A program made the position numbers and the translations under genes. A stretch of 64,000 nt of DNA from Flavobacterium sp. (lineage in GTDB: Bacteria; Bacteroidota; Bacteroidia; Flavobacteriales; Flavobacteriaceae). Numbering within the stretch: the stretch's first letter is position 1; every line of letters starts with the position of its first letter. Location of the stretch: NCBI GenBank assembly GCA_016718345.1, contig JADKDN010000005.1, forward strand, positions 124,001 to 188,000, given 5' to 3'. The notes beneath the pieces are model-generated. The model worked only from the letters and a program-made list of their open reading frames with translations, did not search any database and was not told the origin of the DNA. Positions 40,481-50,823 of this stretch are shown here, one piece after another.

Positions 40481-41398
40481 ATGATACAATTTAAATTAAC
40501 CCTATTTACGCTTTTTATTCTGACGAATTCATTCGGACAGAAAATAGAAAAAATTTTCCTAGACAAAAATGATACGACTAAAAATCACTACACAATAATT
40601 TATCCCTCTAGTCGTCCGCCTTATACAGGTTATATTTTTATTATTCCAGGCTTTGGAGAAACTGCCGAAAGAGTTTTAGAGCAGACAAATTTACCTAAAA
40701 TAACAGCCCAAAACGGGCTATTGACTATAATTCCAACATTTCAAGACGGTGTTTTGTCTTTTGGTGTTGATAGTTTAAGCCAACAATCTTTTAATGATAT
40801 TTTACAGGACGTAAAAAATAAATATACGTTTATTGACCAACGCTTTTACGTAGGTGGATATTCAATAGGTGGAAGTACTGTAATTAAATATGCTGAAAAT
40901 GTAAAAATTAAACCTACCGCAGTTTTTGCAATAGACCCTCCACTTGATTTTGAGCGATTTTATTATTCTAGTAAACGAGATGTTAGACTTTCAGTAAATA
41001 CAAAACCCAGTGAGGGAAGCCTTTATATGATTGATAGAATTGAAAAAGAAATGAATGGGACGCCACAAAAAGCGTTGCCAAACTACTATAAAATTTCACC
41101 TTACTCTTTTTCTGACACCACTCAAAATGCAATAAAAAAACTAGGAAATACACCTTTAAGAATTTATTCTGAACCAGATGTTAATTGGTGGTTAACAGAA
41201 TATAAAACCGATTTTACAAATATGAATGTAACAGAATGTTCCGCAATGATTAATGAATTGAATAGACTCGGAAATATTAATGCCGAATTAATTATTACTC
41301 AAAACAAAGGATATAGAAAACCTGATAACAAAAACCCTCATTCTTGGAGTATTGTAGACAACAATGAATTAGTTGAATGGCTTTTAAAACAAAAATAA
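40481..41398 (+). CDS. Secreted alpha/beta hydrolase, unknown substrate
   Basis: An intact 305-residue protein with a signal peptide (about 1-19, LFILTNSFGQ). IFIIPGFGETAERVL precedes the nucleophile elbow VGGYSIGGSTVI; a catalytic Asp is likely in the region RIYSEPDVNW, and a His in NPHSWSIV. It lies 12 bases after the T9SS esterase, so the two are probably co-transcribed and may act on related esters. It has no sorting domain, so it probably stays in the periplasm or outer membrane. Confidence 0.72.
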   Translation: MIQFKLTLFTLFILTNSFGQKIEKIFLDKNDTTKNHYTIIYPSSRPPYTGYIFIIPGFGETAERVLEQTNLPKITAQNGLLTIIPTFQDGVLSFGVDSLSQQSFNDILQDVKNKYTFIDQRFYVGGYSIGGSTVIKYAENVKIKPTAVFAIDPPLDFERFYYSSKRDVRLSVNTKPSEGSLYMIDRIEKEMNGTPQKALPNYYKISPYSFSDTTQNAIKKLGNTPLRIYSEPDVNWWLTEYKTDFTNMNVTECSAMINELNRLGNINAELIITQNKGYRKPDNKNPHSWSIVDNNELVEWLLKQK

Positions 41399-41436
41399 AA
41401 TACTTCAATTTATAGGGTAAATATACTACCCAGAAT

Positions 41437-41477
41437 AAAAAAGCCTAATGTAAATTTTACTTACATTAGGCTTTTTT
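41437..41477. terminator. Bidirectional rho-independent terminator
   Basis: A perfect 17-bp stem (A6 GCCTAATGTAA / TTACATTAGGC T6) with a 7-base loop, between the convergent hydrolase and AraC-type genes. A-run and T-run on the two sides let it work in both directions. Confidence 0.9.
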
Positions 41478-42488
41478 GTATTGAGACGGGGTTAAATCGT
41501 AAATTTTTTAAAAGCGGTATTAAAAGAAGAAATGGAATTAAAACCATAATCAAAAGCCAAGCTTGATATTTTAACTTCTTGATATTCAGGTAACTTTATG
41601 ATATTTTTTATCTCGTTAATTCGATAAGAGTTAATATACTCATTAAATGTCATATTCATTTTTTGATTAATTACCTGAGAGAGTATGTGTGGCTTACAAT
41701 TAATTAAATTTGAAACTTTCGGCAGTGAAATATCAGGATCCAAATATTGTTTATCTACCTGCATTAGCAATTTTAGTTTTATTAAAATATCATTTTCTAC
41801 TTCCAGAGTAAGTGTAGAATTTTTGTATTTGAGAGATTCAGTACTATCTGCTTTTATAATCCAATATTGTTTTATCCCGATGTAAAAATTAATGTAAAAA
41901 AACGGTAATACATATTACAGATAACTCAAAAAAGTAGTATTTAAAATCAACCAATAAAAGATTTACCGTAAGCCAAATGCAAACAAAACTAATGAAAAAA
42001 GTATTTATCCAAAATTTATCTGATTTATAGATTTTGGTATTCTGACTTTCGGAATAATAACCTTTTATATTAAAAAAAACAGATATCAAAAAACATAAAA
42101 AATACAATTGCATTACCTCTAACGGAACATCATAAATAAAAGGTAAAAAAGTAGGAGTGAAAATTAATAAACGTGAGATGGAACTAATCTCTTTTTTGAT
42201 TAAACTATTAATATAAAGGAATAGAAGAGGACCAATTGCCATATAAGCACTTTGAGATCCGTAATAAACAATTACGCTAATCAAATTCCATTCATGTGGA
42301 ATATTGATAACTAAAGCAAAGCCTAATTTTAAACATATTACCAAAGCAATACAAGCTAATAATATATTTGATTTGTGATTGCCCCTTTTGATATAAAATA
42401 AAAATAAAGCTGCTATAGAACAATTAATTATACCTGTTGTGGCTAATGCAATTTGAATAATAGTATTGGTATTCATATTATTAATCAT
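41466..42488 (-). CDS. AraC-family regulator with N-terminal membrane domain, frameshifted
   Basis: The first ~200 residues (from MINNMNTNTIIQIALATTG) have about six or seven hydrophobic helices. The C-terminal ~110 residues, in another frame, hold an AraC HTH: the first helix region KVSNLINCKPHILSQVINQ, the second VKISSLAFDYGFNSISSFNTAFKKF. The final break near 41500 restores TDLTPSQYKKA, the family's usual end, with the stop at 41466, inside the terminator. Membrane AraC regulators of this type are common in Bacteroidetes. It probably senses an extracellular signal linked to the adjacent hydrolases. Confidence 0.78.
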
Positions 42489-42554
42489 AAAAAGGATTGA
42501 TATTTTTATTTTTTTTTGTCATGAAATGCAGAGCGTTGTCGAGACATACTTAGG

Positions 42555-42590
42555 AAGGGGTGTTTTTTTGGAAGAAGCAAAGAAACGGTA
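42555..42590 (+). other. Sequence resembling the 3' end of mazG
   Basis: The stretch ending GGAAGAAGCAAAGAAACGGTAG shares the 14-mer GAAGAAGCAAAGAA and the preceding T-run with the end of mazG at about 38598-38629, and similar bases (GACAT, CTT, GAA) further upstream. It has no other coding support here. It may be a residual or displaced mazG tail at the right edge of the accessory block 38.6-42.6 kb. Confidence 0.35.
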
Positions 42591-42595
42591 GGAGT

Positions 42596-43278
42596 CTAGG
42601 ATATTTTTTTTAGTTTATTACTATCTTTCAATATAATTTTTTTCCCTATTAATTCAATCAAACCTAGTTTATTAAACTCAGACAACAAACGAATACAACT
42701 CTCGGTGGCAGTTCCTATCAAGCCTGACAATTCTTCTCGCGAAAGCTGAATGACCAGCGAACCATCCTCATTTTTGCCAAACGTTTCTTCAAGATAGAGT
42801 AGGGTTTCAGCCAATCGTTCTTTAACACTTTTTTGTGCCATCGATACAATATGATCGTCAGATTCTTTCAAATCGCCACAAATAGTTCGCATGACATTCA
42901 TCGAAAACTGATTGTTTTTATTAAAGAACCCCATTACTTCGGTTTTGGGTATAAAACAGACTTCCATATCTTCTAGAGCAACCGCGCTTAGGTTTACAGC
43001 TTCTTCACTGATCATAGAACGTTGCCCTAATAATTCTCCTTTTTTACGAGTTTGACTATATGGTCTTTCCCATTTTGACTTAATTTGGTCAATTTGCAAA
43101 TACCATCTTTTATACAATAAATACCATTTATGGTATCGCCTTCTTCAAAGATGATTTCTCCTTTTTTTATAGTTTGTAAGGTTTTACAATCGGCAAGTTT
43201 AATTAATTCGTCTTTGTTAAGTGCTTTTAGAGAGCTTAATTCCCTTACGATACATTGTTCACATTTACTCATGTTCAA
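42596..43278 (-). CDS. Crp/Fnr-family transcriptional regulator, one frameshift
   Basis: The N-terminal cNMP-binding-type domain has CEQCIVRELSSLKAL, KKGEIIFEEGDTINGIYCIKDG and LSQNGKDHIVKL. The C-terminal domain has the long dimer helix region SVKERLAETLLYLEETFG and a winged HTH LSREELSGLIGTATESCIRLLSEF. The frame breaks near 43035. The N-terminal C-x2-C and other Cys (ADCKTL, IYC, TICG) could ligate an Fe-S cluster as in Fnr, but this is not certain. It is encoded divergently from ccoI, and an FNR-like palindrome lies between them. Likely activator of the cco and hemN genes. Confidence 0.85.
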
Positions 43279-43296
43279 AACGGTTTTTAGTCTTTA

Positions 43297-43304
43297 CAAA
43301 GTTA
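43297..43304 (-). promoter_or_regulatory. Putative -7 element of the Crp/Fnr gene
   Basis: The minus strand reads TAACTTTG (TAnnTTTG), 18 bases before the start at 43278. The degenerate FNR-like site 43314-43327 is centred only 20 bases upstream, where a bound regulator would block rather than help polymerase. Confidence 0.45.
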
Positions 43305-43313
43305 TACATTTAT

Positions 43314-43327
43314 ATGGTAAATATCAT
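43314..43327. promoter_or_regulatory. Degenerate FNR-like operator between the Crp/Fnr gene and ccoI
   Basis: ATGGTAAATATCAT differs at two positions from the perfect palindrome ATGATAATTATCAT found before ccoS and hemN. Its centre (43320.5) is 33 bases from AAACTTTG at 43350-43357, the same spacing as at those two promoters. Confidence 0.6.
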
Positions 43328-43349
43328 TTTTTTCGTTCAATCTATTCCC

Positions 43350-43357
43350 AAACTTTG
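43350..43357 (+). promoter_or_regulatory. Putative -7 element of ccoI
   Basis: AAACTTTG differs from TAnnTTTG in the first base. It is 25 bases before the ccoI ATG and exactly 33 bases (centre to centre) from the FNR-like site. The weak match would suit an activator-dependent promoter. Confidence 0.45.
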
Positions 43358-43381
43358 CCATAGGTAAAATGAGCAAAGTTT

Positions 43382-45762
43382 ATGGATACACAACACTGTT
43401 TCCATTGTGGTATTGATATTATAAAGGCAGAGCAAATTATTTTTGACGACAAGAAATTTTGTTGTAACGGTTGCAAAACAGTCTACGAAATTTTTAGTCT
43501 CAATGATATGGCGTGTTATTATGATTTCGAGAAATCACCTGGAGCAACCCCACAAGAAATTAAAGGTAAATATGATTTTTTAGAGAATGAAAGTATTGTT
43601 TCAAAACTTTTGGAATTCCAAGAGAATGCAACCGCTATTATTTCACTCCACATTCCTCATATTCATTGTAGTTCGTGCATTTGGATTTTGGAAAATTTAC
43701 AGCGTCTTCAAAAGGGAATAAGTACTTCTCAAGTGAATTTTCCTGAAAAGAAAGTTCGAATCACCTATAATCCTGTAGCGGTTTCGCTCAAGACTATTGT
43801 TAATCTGCTATGCGCAATAGGTTATGAACCCAACATCAGTTTAGAAAATTATGGAACGAGCAAAGCCAACATTGACAGGAGTTTAATCTATAAACTTGGA
43901 GTAGCTTTCTTTTGTTTTGGAAATATTATGCTACTCTCTTTTCCCGAATATTTTGAGGTAAAGGAATATTGGATTGATCAATACAGAGGTTTTTTCCGTT
44001 GGTTAATTTTTGCATTGTCACTGCCGTCTTTTGTGTATTCGGCAAGCGGCTATTATGTAGCAGCTTGGAAAAGTATCAAAGCCAAGATGCTGAATATTGA
44101 AATTCCTATTGCTTTGGGAATAGTGGTAATGTTCGTGAGAAGTACCGTAGATATTGTATTCGATTACGGTCAAGGTTTTTTGATAGCATGTGTGGATTGA
44201 TTTTCTTTATGTTATTAGGAAAATTATTCCAACAAAAGACCTATAGTTTTCTATCTTTTGAAAGAGATTACAAATCGTATTTTCCGATTGCAATCACCAA
44301 AATTTTATCCGATGGAACTGAAATACCTGTTCAAGTATATGACATTCAAAAAGGAGATCGACTCTTAATTAGAAATCAAGAATTAATCCCCGTCGACGGA
44401 ATTTTAATTTCAGAAAAAGCCTCAGTAGATTATAGTTTTGTAACTGGAGAAGCCGTTCCCATAGCAAAAAAATCAGGAGATAAATTGTTTGCAGGAGGAA
44501 AACAACTTGGCAGGGTAATCGAAATGGAAGTACTGTTTTCGGTTTCGCAGAGTTATTTGACGCAGTTGTGGAGCAATGCTGTTTTTCAGAAAAAAGTCGA
44601 TATCAAGCACAAAACCATCACCGATACCATTAGTCGTTATTTCACTCCAGCCTTGCTAGGTCTCGCTGTGCTGTCTTTTTTATATTGGATTTTTATCAGT
44701 GTCGATACGGCATTCAATGTTTTTACGGCAATTCTAATTGTAGCTTGTCCTTGTGCATTGGCATTAACCGCTCCTTTCACCCTTGGGAACGTATTGCGCA
44801 TTATGGGCAATAGAAAGTTCTATCTCAAAAATGCTACGGTTATCGAGCAATTAGCAAAAGTAGATACCATCGTTTTTGACAAAACGGGTACTATTACAAC
44901 CAATAAGAAAACCGCTATATCTTATGAAGGTACTGCGTTAAATGATTTCGAATTAAAATTATTAAAAAATACATTACGAGGCTCTAACCATCCTTTGAGT
45001 AGGCGATTGTATGAATACATCCCAAACCAAGCTAAGATAGAACCCCAGCATTTTGAAGAAATAACTGGAAAAGGAATTAGTGCTGATTTTGTTGAAGGTA
45101 AAGTGAGATTGGGTTCATCCCAATTTTTACAGCACATGAGTGAGAATACACACAAGAAGACCAAAGTCCATGTTGAAATTGATGGCATCTACAAAGGGAG
45201 TTATGTTTTCAACAATCAGTATAGAGAAGGACTAGAGGTTTTGTTTGATAGTTTATCCAAAAGATATGATTTGGTAATCTTATCAGGAGATAACGATGGG
45301 GAACGAAAAATTTTGGAAAAAATGCTACCCAATAGCACCACTTTAGTCTTTAATCAAAAGCCAGAGCAGAAATTAGAGTTCATCGAACAACTGCAAAAAC
45401 AAGGCAAGAATGTAATGATGGTTGGTGATGGATTAAATGATGCTGGAGCCCTAGCACAGAGCAATATTGGGATAGCAATTTCAGAAAATGTCAATGTATT
45501 TTCGCCCGCTTGTGACGGTATTATGGACGCCAGTCAATTTCAAAAAATAGACTTTTTTCTGAAGTTTTCAAAGAATGCTATGAAAACAGTTTATATGAGT
45601 TTTGGGCTTTCGTTATTGTATAACATTGTGGGACTGAGCTTTGCCATTTCGGGAAATTTATTACCAATTGTAGCGGCTATAATCATGCCTTTGAGTACAA
45701 TAACCATTGTAAGTTTTGTAACAATAATGAGTAATATTTATTCAAGGACATCGAAATTATAA
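43382..45762 (+). CDS. ccoI: Copper-transporting P-type ATPase for cbb3 oxidase assembly (CcoI), one frameshift
   Basis: About 793 residues. The N-terminus has a Cys-rich metal-binding domain (CFHCGIDI, FCCNGCKTVYEI), then an HMA-type domain with HIHCSSCIWILENL. The core has the ion site ACPCALALTAPF, phosphorylation motif FDKTGTIT, the GEAVPI region of the actuator (VTGEAVPIAKK), HP motif region SNHPLSRRL, and the hinge GDGLNDAGAL. The frame breaks near 44190. CcoI loads copper for CuB of the cbb3 oxidase. It is followed by ccoS, and a palindromic FNR-like site starts the next transcript. Confidence 0.93.
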
Positions 45763-45789
45763 TGTTCAATTTTGAAACAAAAGGGAAGT

Positions 45790-45803
45790 ATGATAATTAT
45801 CAT
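45790..45803. promoter_or_regulatory. FNR-like palindromic operator upstream of ccoS
   Basis: ATGATAATTATCAT is a perfect 14-bp palindrome of form TGAT-N4-ATCA, the core of the FNR box. Its centre (45796.5) is 33 bases from TAACTTTG, implying about -41 relative to a start site, the classic position for activation. The same 14-mer occurs before hemN. Confidence 0.75.
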
Positions 45804-45825
45804 ATTTTATAAAAAAGAGCAGAAG

Positions 45826-45833
45826 TAACTTTG
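45826..45833 (+). promoter_or_regulatory. Putative -7 element of the ccoS-ccoNOQPGH operon
   Basis: TAACTTTG matches TAnnTTTG. It overlaps a TTG at 45831 that could be taken as a ccoS start; transcription from here favours the ATG at 45852. Confidence 0.6.
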
Positions 45834-45851
45834 TTAACACAAATTTTAGGT

Positions 45852-46043
45852 ATGAGTGTCATTTATTTATTAATCTCCATTAGTATACTAGTTGCTATTG
45901 GCTTTTTTATTGCTTTTATAAGAGCAGTAAAAACAGGCCAATATGACGATGATTATACGCCATCTGTCAGAATGCTTTTTGACGATGAACTCAAAATTAA
46001 AAATCCAAAATCAGTACAAACAACAGAAGAAAAACAAATTTAA
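45852..46043 (+). CDS. ccoS: cbb3-type cytochrome oxidase assembly protein CcoS
   Basis: A 63-residue single-pass membrane protein. One hydrophobic helix (MSVIYLLISISILVAIGFF) is followed by RAVKTGQYDDDYTPSVRMLFDDE, in which the GQYDD is the CcoS hallmark. CcoS is needed to insert heme b and copper into CcoN. The ATG at 45852 is chosen over upstream alternatives because of the promoter element. ccoN starts 2 bases after its stop. Confidence 0.92.
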   Translation: MSVIYLLISISILVAIGFFIAFIRAVKTGQYDDDYTPSVRMLFDDELKIKNPKSVQTTEEKQI

Positions 46044-46045
46044 TT

Positions 46046-48231
46046 ATGGAAATGCAACAATTTTATTACGACAACAAAATTGTAAAGAAATTTATCTATG
46101 CCACTATTCTTTTTGGTGTAGTAGGAATGTTAGTAGGGCTCATTTTAGCCTTCATGTTTCTTTTTCCTAATCTTACCGAAGGAATTTCGTGGCTAAGTTT
46201 CGGACGATTGAGACCTTTACATACTAATGCAGTTATTTTTGCCTTTGTAGGAAATGCCATGTTTGCAGGAATTTATTATTCACTACAACGTTTATTAAAG
46301 GCGAGAATGTTTAGTGATTTTTTAAGTAATGTCCACTTTTGGGGTTGGCAATTAATTATTGTTGCAGCTGCTGTTTCACTTCCGTTGGGTTTTAGTACTT
46401 CAAAAGAATATGCCGAATTAGAATGGCCTATAGATATTGCTATTGCTTTGATATGGGTGGTATTCGGTATAAATATGATTGGTACCATTTTAAAAAGAAG
46501 AGAGCGTCATTTGTATGTTGCTATCTGGTTTTACTTAGCCACTTTTGTGACCGTTGCAGTATTACATATTTTTAATAGTTTAGAGTTACCAGTTTCTGCC
46601 TTAAAAAGTTATTCTGTTTATGCAGGTGTACAAGATGCATTAGTGCAATGGTGGTACGGACACAATGCTGTTGCTTTTTCTTGACAACACCGTTTTTAGG
46701 ATTGATGTATTATTTTGTTCCTAAAGCGGCCAATAGACCTGTGTACTCTTATAGATTATCGATTGTGCATTTTTGGTCTTTAATTTTTATTTATATCTGG
46801 GCAGGACCACACCATTTATTGTATTCTGCTTTGCCTAACTGGGCACAAAACTTAGGTGTTGTTTTTTCAATTATGTTGATTGCTCCATCTTGGGGAGGTA
46901 TGATCAACGGATTATTAACCTTGAGGGGTGTTTGGGATAAAGTGCGTGAAGAACCTGTTTTGAAATTCTTTGTGGTAGCTATCACAGGTTATGGTATGGC
47001 TACTTTTGAAGGACCGATGTTGTCACTTAAAAATGTCAATGCCATAGCACATTATACCGATTGGATTATTGCACACGTTCACGTAGGAGCTTTAGCTTGG
47101 AATGGTTTCATGGCTTTTGGTATGATTTACTGGTTGATACCAAGAATGACAAAAGGGAAATTATTCTCAACTAAATTGGCAAATTTTCACTTCTGGATAG
47201 GAACTTTAGGAATCATTCTATATGCGCTACCCATGTATGTTGCAGGATTTACACAAGCTTCAATGTGGAAACAATTCAATCCTGACGGCACGTTAACCTA
47301 CGGTAACTTCTTAGAAACCGTGACTCAAATTATGCCAATGTATTGGATGAGAGCCATTGGAGGAACAATGTACTTAGTAGGAATGTTGGTATTAGTTTAT
47401 AATATTATTCAAACAGTTAGAGCTAATGCTAGTGTTGAAGACGAGTTAGCAGAAGCTGTCGAATTGCAAGTGATTAGTGCAAAACGAATCAAAGGTGAAA
47501 AATACCACTCTTGGTTGGAAAGAAAACCAATTCAATTGACTATTCTTGCTACAGTTGCCATTTTGATTGGAGGAATTATCCAAATAGTTCCAACCATCAT
47601 GGTGAAATCGAATATTCCAACAATTGCATCTGTAAAGCCCTATTCTCCTTTAGAATTAGAAGGACGTGATTTGTACATTCGTGAAGGTTGCGTGGGTTGT
47701 CACTCTCAATCAGTTCGTCCATTTAGAAGTGAAGTAGAACGTTATGGACCGCAATCTAAAGCAGGAGAATTTGTTTATGATCACCCATTTCTTTGGGGTT
47801 CTAAACGTACTGGTCCAGACTTATTGAGAGAAGGAGGTAAGTACAACGATAATTGGCATTTTAATCACTTTTGGAGTCCACAAAGTATTTCAGCAGGTTC
47901 GATTATGCCTAGTTACAAATGGTTGTTTGATAACGAAGCGCTAAATGTTTCATTGACTGAAAAGAAAATGAAAGCGATGCAAACATTAGGTGTACCGTAT
48001 ACAGATACAGATATCGCAAATGCTCAAGCCAATTTAAGAGCTCAAGCTACAAAAATAGAAGAGAATCTTAAAAATGACCCAGACTTTGTAAAAAGTTATG
48101 AGGACAGTAAAAAGAAAGCGGAAGCAAAAGGTGAAAAATTTGTGCCAATGAATGAAAGAGAAATCGTTGCCATGATAGCCTACATCCAAAGACTTGGAAC
48201 AGATATAAAAGTGAAAGATAATTCTAAATAA
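46046..48231 (+). CDS. ccoNO: Fused cbb3 cytochrome c oxidase subunits I and II (CcoNO), one frameshift
   Basis: About 728 residues. The CcoN part begins MEMQQFYYDNKIVKKF, with heme/Cu ligands including RLRPLHTNAVIFAF (low-spin heme His), WWYGHNAVAF (CuB), AGPHHLLYS (CuB pair) and IAHVHVGALAWNG (heme b and b3). The CcoO part follows after about residue 480: YIREGCVGCHSQSVRPF (heme c), RTGPDLLREGGKYN, and MPSYKWLF (Met ligand). The frame breaks near 46680. N/O fusions are typical of Bacteroidota. The C-terminal tail has a charged helix ending in IAYIQRLGTDI. Confidence 0.95.
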
Positions 48232-48238
48232 GAGCGCC

Positions 48239-48418
48239 ATGTTTGAACAAATAAAACACAATTTGGAAACCATTGCAGGAGTGGCAATCTATCCAATACT
48301 ATCGTTGTTAATTTTCTTTATTTTTTTCATTGTGCTTGGCATTTGGGTTTTTTCCTATAAAAAAGAGAAAATTATAGAGTTAAGTCAGATTCCATTAGAT
48401 GATAATCAAAAAGTATAA
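48239..48418 (+). CDS. ccoQ: Small cbb3 oxidase subunit CcoQ-like
   Basis: A 59-residue single-helix membrane protein (MFEQIKHNLETIAGVAIYP, then a hydrophobic IlePheVal-rich helix and a YKKEKI stop-transfer end). It lies 7 bases after ccoNO and 18 before ccoP, the normal place for ccoQ. It is too short and variable for a motif-based call; the assignment rests on size, topology and position. Confidence 0.75.
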   Translation: MFEQIKHNLETIAGVAIYPILSLLIFFIFFIVLGIWVFSYKKEKIIELSQIPLDDNQKV

Positions 48419-48436
48419 CTTTTAAAATAGTAAAAA

Positions 48437-49375
48437 ATGAAAAAAATAATCCCAGCATATTTAAGAGTTCTTGTTATTTTCTTTGCTGTCTTTGGCGCAA
48501 TGGAATACTTCATCGACTCTGGAGATCGCCCCGCTTTTATTAAATTTCCAATGGTTTCAATATTCTTATTTGTATTTCTGTTTCTTTTAATAGCCATTGA
48601 AATTACAGTGAATGCCGTTGACACCATTACCTATAGTTTATTGTCTGACGAGCAAAAAGCAAAAGTTGATGTGGCTAAAAACATTAGTTTTAAGGAAAGT
48701 GAATGGTATAAAAATCTTTTGAAAGCCTTAACTAGAACACAACCTATTGAAAATGAAGGTCAATTATTGTTAGATCATGACTATGATGGAATCAAAGAAT
48801 TAGACAATACCTTACCACCTTGGTGGGTGTATCTGTTTTACGGTTGTATTGTATTTTCAGCAGTTTATTTGGTACGATTTGAAATCATGGGAGGTGACAA
48901 CCAAGAAATGGAACTTAAAAAAGAGATGGCTCAAGCCAAAATTGATGTAGCAGAGTACATGAAAACGGCTCCCGATTTGATGGATGAAAAATCAGTAACT
49001 TTATTAACAGATGCTGCATCTTTAGCCGAAGGAAAAACAATTTTTACTACCAATTGTGTAGCCTGTCACCGAGCTGATGGAGGAGGAAATATCGGACCAA
49101 ATTTGACCGACAATCATTGGATTTTAGGAGGAGGAATCAAAAATGTTTTCCACACCATAACCAATGGTGGTCGAGATGGCAAAGGGATGATTGCATGGAA
49201 GGCTACTTTAAAGCCCAAAGAAATTCAGAAAGTTGCAAGTTATGTATTGTCATTGCAAGGAAGTAATCCTAAGGATGCTAAAGCACCGGATGGTGAAATT
49301 TGGGTAGACCCAACAGCTGCAAAATCTGACGCAACAGTAGCAACTACCACAGATAGTACCCAAGTTAAAAAATAG
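48437..49375 (+). CDS. ccoP: cbb3 cytochrome c oxidase subunit III (CcoP), single heme-c site
   Basis: An intact 312-residue protein. An N-terminal helix is followed by a linker (DHDYDGIKELDNTLPPWW, the CcoP N-domain marker), a second helix (VYLFYGCIVFSAVYLVRF), then a cytochrome c domain with TNCVACHRADGGGNIGPNL and GMIAWKATLKPKEIQKVASY (Met ligand). Only one C-x2-C-H is present, where proteobacterial CcoP has two. An Ala/Thr/Asp-rich tail ends the protein. Confidence 0.93.
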   Translation: MKKIIPAYLRVLVIFFAVFGAMEYFIDSGDRPAFIKFPMVSIFLFVFLFLLIAIEITVNAVDTITYSLLSDEQKAKVDVAKNISFKESEWYKNLLKALTRTQPIENEGQLLLDHDYDGIKELDNTLPPWWVYLFYGCIVFSAVYLVRFEIMGGDNQEMELKKEMAQAKIDVAEYMKTAPDLMDEKSVTLLTDAASLAEGKTIFTTNCVACHRADGGGNIGPNLTDNHWILGGGIKNVFHTITNGGRDGKGMIAWKATLKPKEIQKVASYVLSLQGSNPKDAKAPDGEIWVDPTAAKSDATVATTTDSTQVKK

Positions 49376-49380
49376 AAAAA

Positions 49381-50798
49381 ATGTCAAAATTACCTGACGA
49401 AGCTTTTAGAGACACCATCGCCACTATTGATGAAAAAGGGAATAGAAGATTTATTTTTCCAAAAACCATCTGGTAAATTTTATGAATACAGAAAGTGGGT
49501 CAGCTATTTTTTACTTATCGTTTTAATTGCAAATCCGTTCATTAAAATTAATGGTAATCAATTTATGATGTTTAATGTTTTGGAAAGACGATTCAATATT
49601 TTTTGGATTTCCATTTTGGCTTCAAGATTTTTATTTGTTCGTTCTTTTTATGATTGTTGGCGTTGTTTTCGTTATTCTTTTTTACGGTCATTTTCGGACG
49701 TATTTTTGCGGATGGATTTGTCCTCAAACCATATTTCTAGAAATGGTTTTTCGAAGAATCGAATATTGGATTGAAGGCGATCGAGGGGCACAAATTAGAT
49801 TGTCTAAACAAGAATGGAATGCCGAAAAAATAAGAAAAAAAGGGTTTAAGTGGTTTATTTTCCTAGTTATCTCTTTTTTCATTGCTAACGTTTTTTTGGC
49901 CTACCTAATAAGCAGTGACGAATTGTTCAAGATGATTGAAGAAGGACCAGAAAATCATCTAAGCACTTTAATTTCGCTATTAATTTTTACAGGCGTATTC
50001 TATTTTGTTTTTGTTTGGTTTAGGGAGCAAGTGTGTATTATTGCTTGTCCGTATGGAAGACTGCAGGGCGTTCTTTTAGATAATAAATCAATTAATGTCG
50101 CCTATGATTTTGTCCGTGGTGAAAAAGAATTAGGAAGAGCTAAATTCAACAAGCAGGAGGATAGAGCAGCCTCTGGTAAAGGGGATTGCATCGATTGTTT
50201 TCAGTGCGTTCATGTTTGTCCAACAGGAATTGATATTCGCAACGGAACACAACTCGAATGTGTCAATTGTACAGCTTGTATTGATGAGTGTGATACCATC
50301 ATGACCGCTGTGGGATTGCCAAAAGGTTTGATTCGATATGCCTCTGAAGATGAAATTGAGAAAAAAGCCAAGTTTACATTCACTACGAGAATGAAAGGCT
50401 ACACAGCAGTTTTGGTAATATTAGTTGGTGTTTTGTTGGGTTTATTGTTTTTGAGAACAGAGGTAGAAACTACTATATTCAGACTGCCAGGGCAATTGTA
50501 TGAGCACAAAGGAGACGATATTAGCAACATATTTACCTTTAAAATTATCAATAAAACAAATACTGATTTAGAAGATATTCATTTTAAGTTAAATGGAATT
50601 AAAGGTGTTATAAATGTCGTTGGACAGCAAGAATTCAAAGTAAAAAAACAAGGAATGAGTAGCGGAACATTGTTTATCCAAATACATCAATATCTGTTAG
50701 AACATGATCGAACAAAGATTAAAATTGATGTATATAACGGAAACAAAATGATTGAGACTACATCTACCAATTTTTTAAGTCCTCGAAGTTTTGATTAG
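49381..50798 (+). CDS. ccoG: cbb3 assembly ferredoxin-type protein CcoG, two frameshifts
   Basis: About 472 residues. The start MSKLPDEAFRDTIATID is 5 bases after ccoP. It contains helices plus Cys clusters CIIACPYGRLQG and the pair CIDCFQCVHVCPTG / CVNCTACIDECD, which bind two 4Fe-4S clusters. The C-terminal part has an Ig-like domain (TNTDLEDIHFKLNGIKG). Breaks lie near 49470 and 49610. CcoG reduces Cu(II) for cbb3 assembly. Length and order match family members. Confidence 0.92.
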
Positions 50799-50823
50799 TT
50801 ACAAATTATAAAATTAATAAAAA

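Noticed and set aside
38630..42590. Insertion sequence or prophage
   Set aside because: No transposase, integrase or terminal inverted repeats were seen; the block is listed only as a possible insertion by its edges.
45790..45803. Fur box
   Set aside because: ATGATAATTATCAT resembles half of GATAATGATAATCATTATC, but the 7-1-7 structure is absent, and the position and gene set fit a Crp/Fnr site better.
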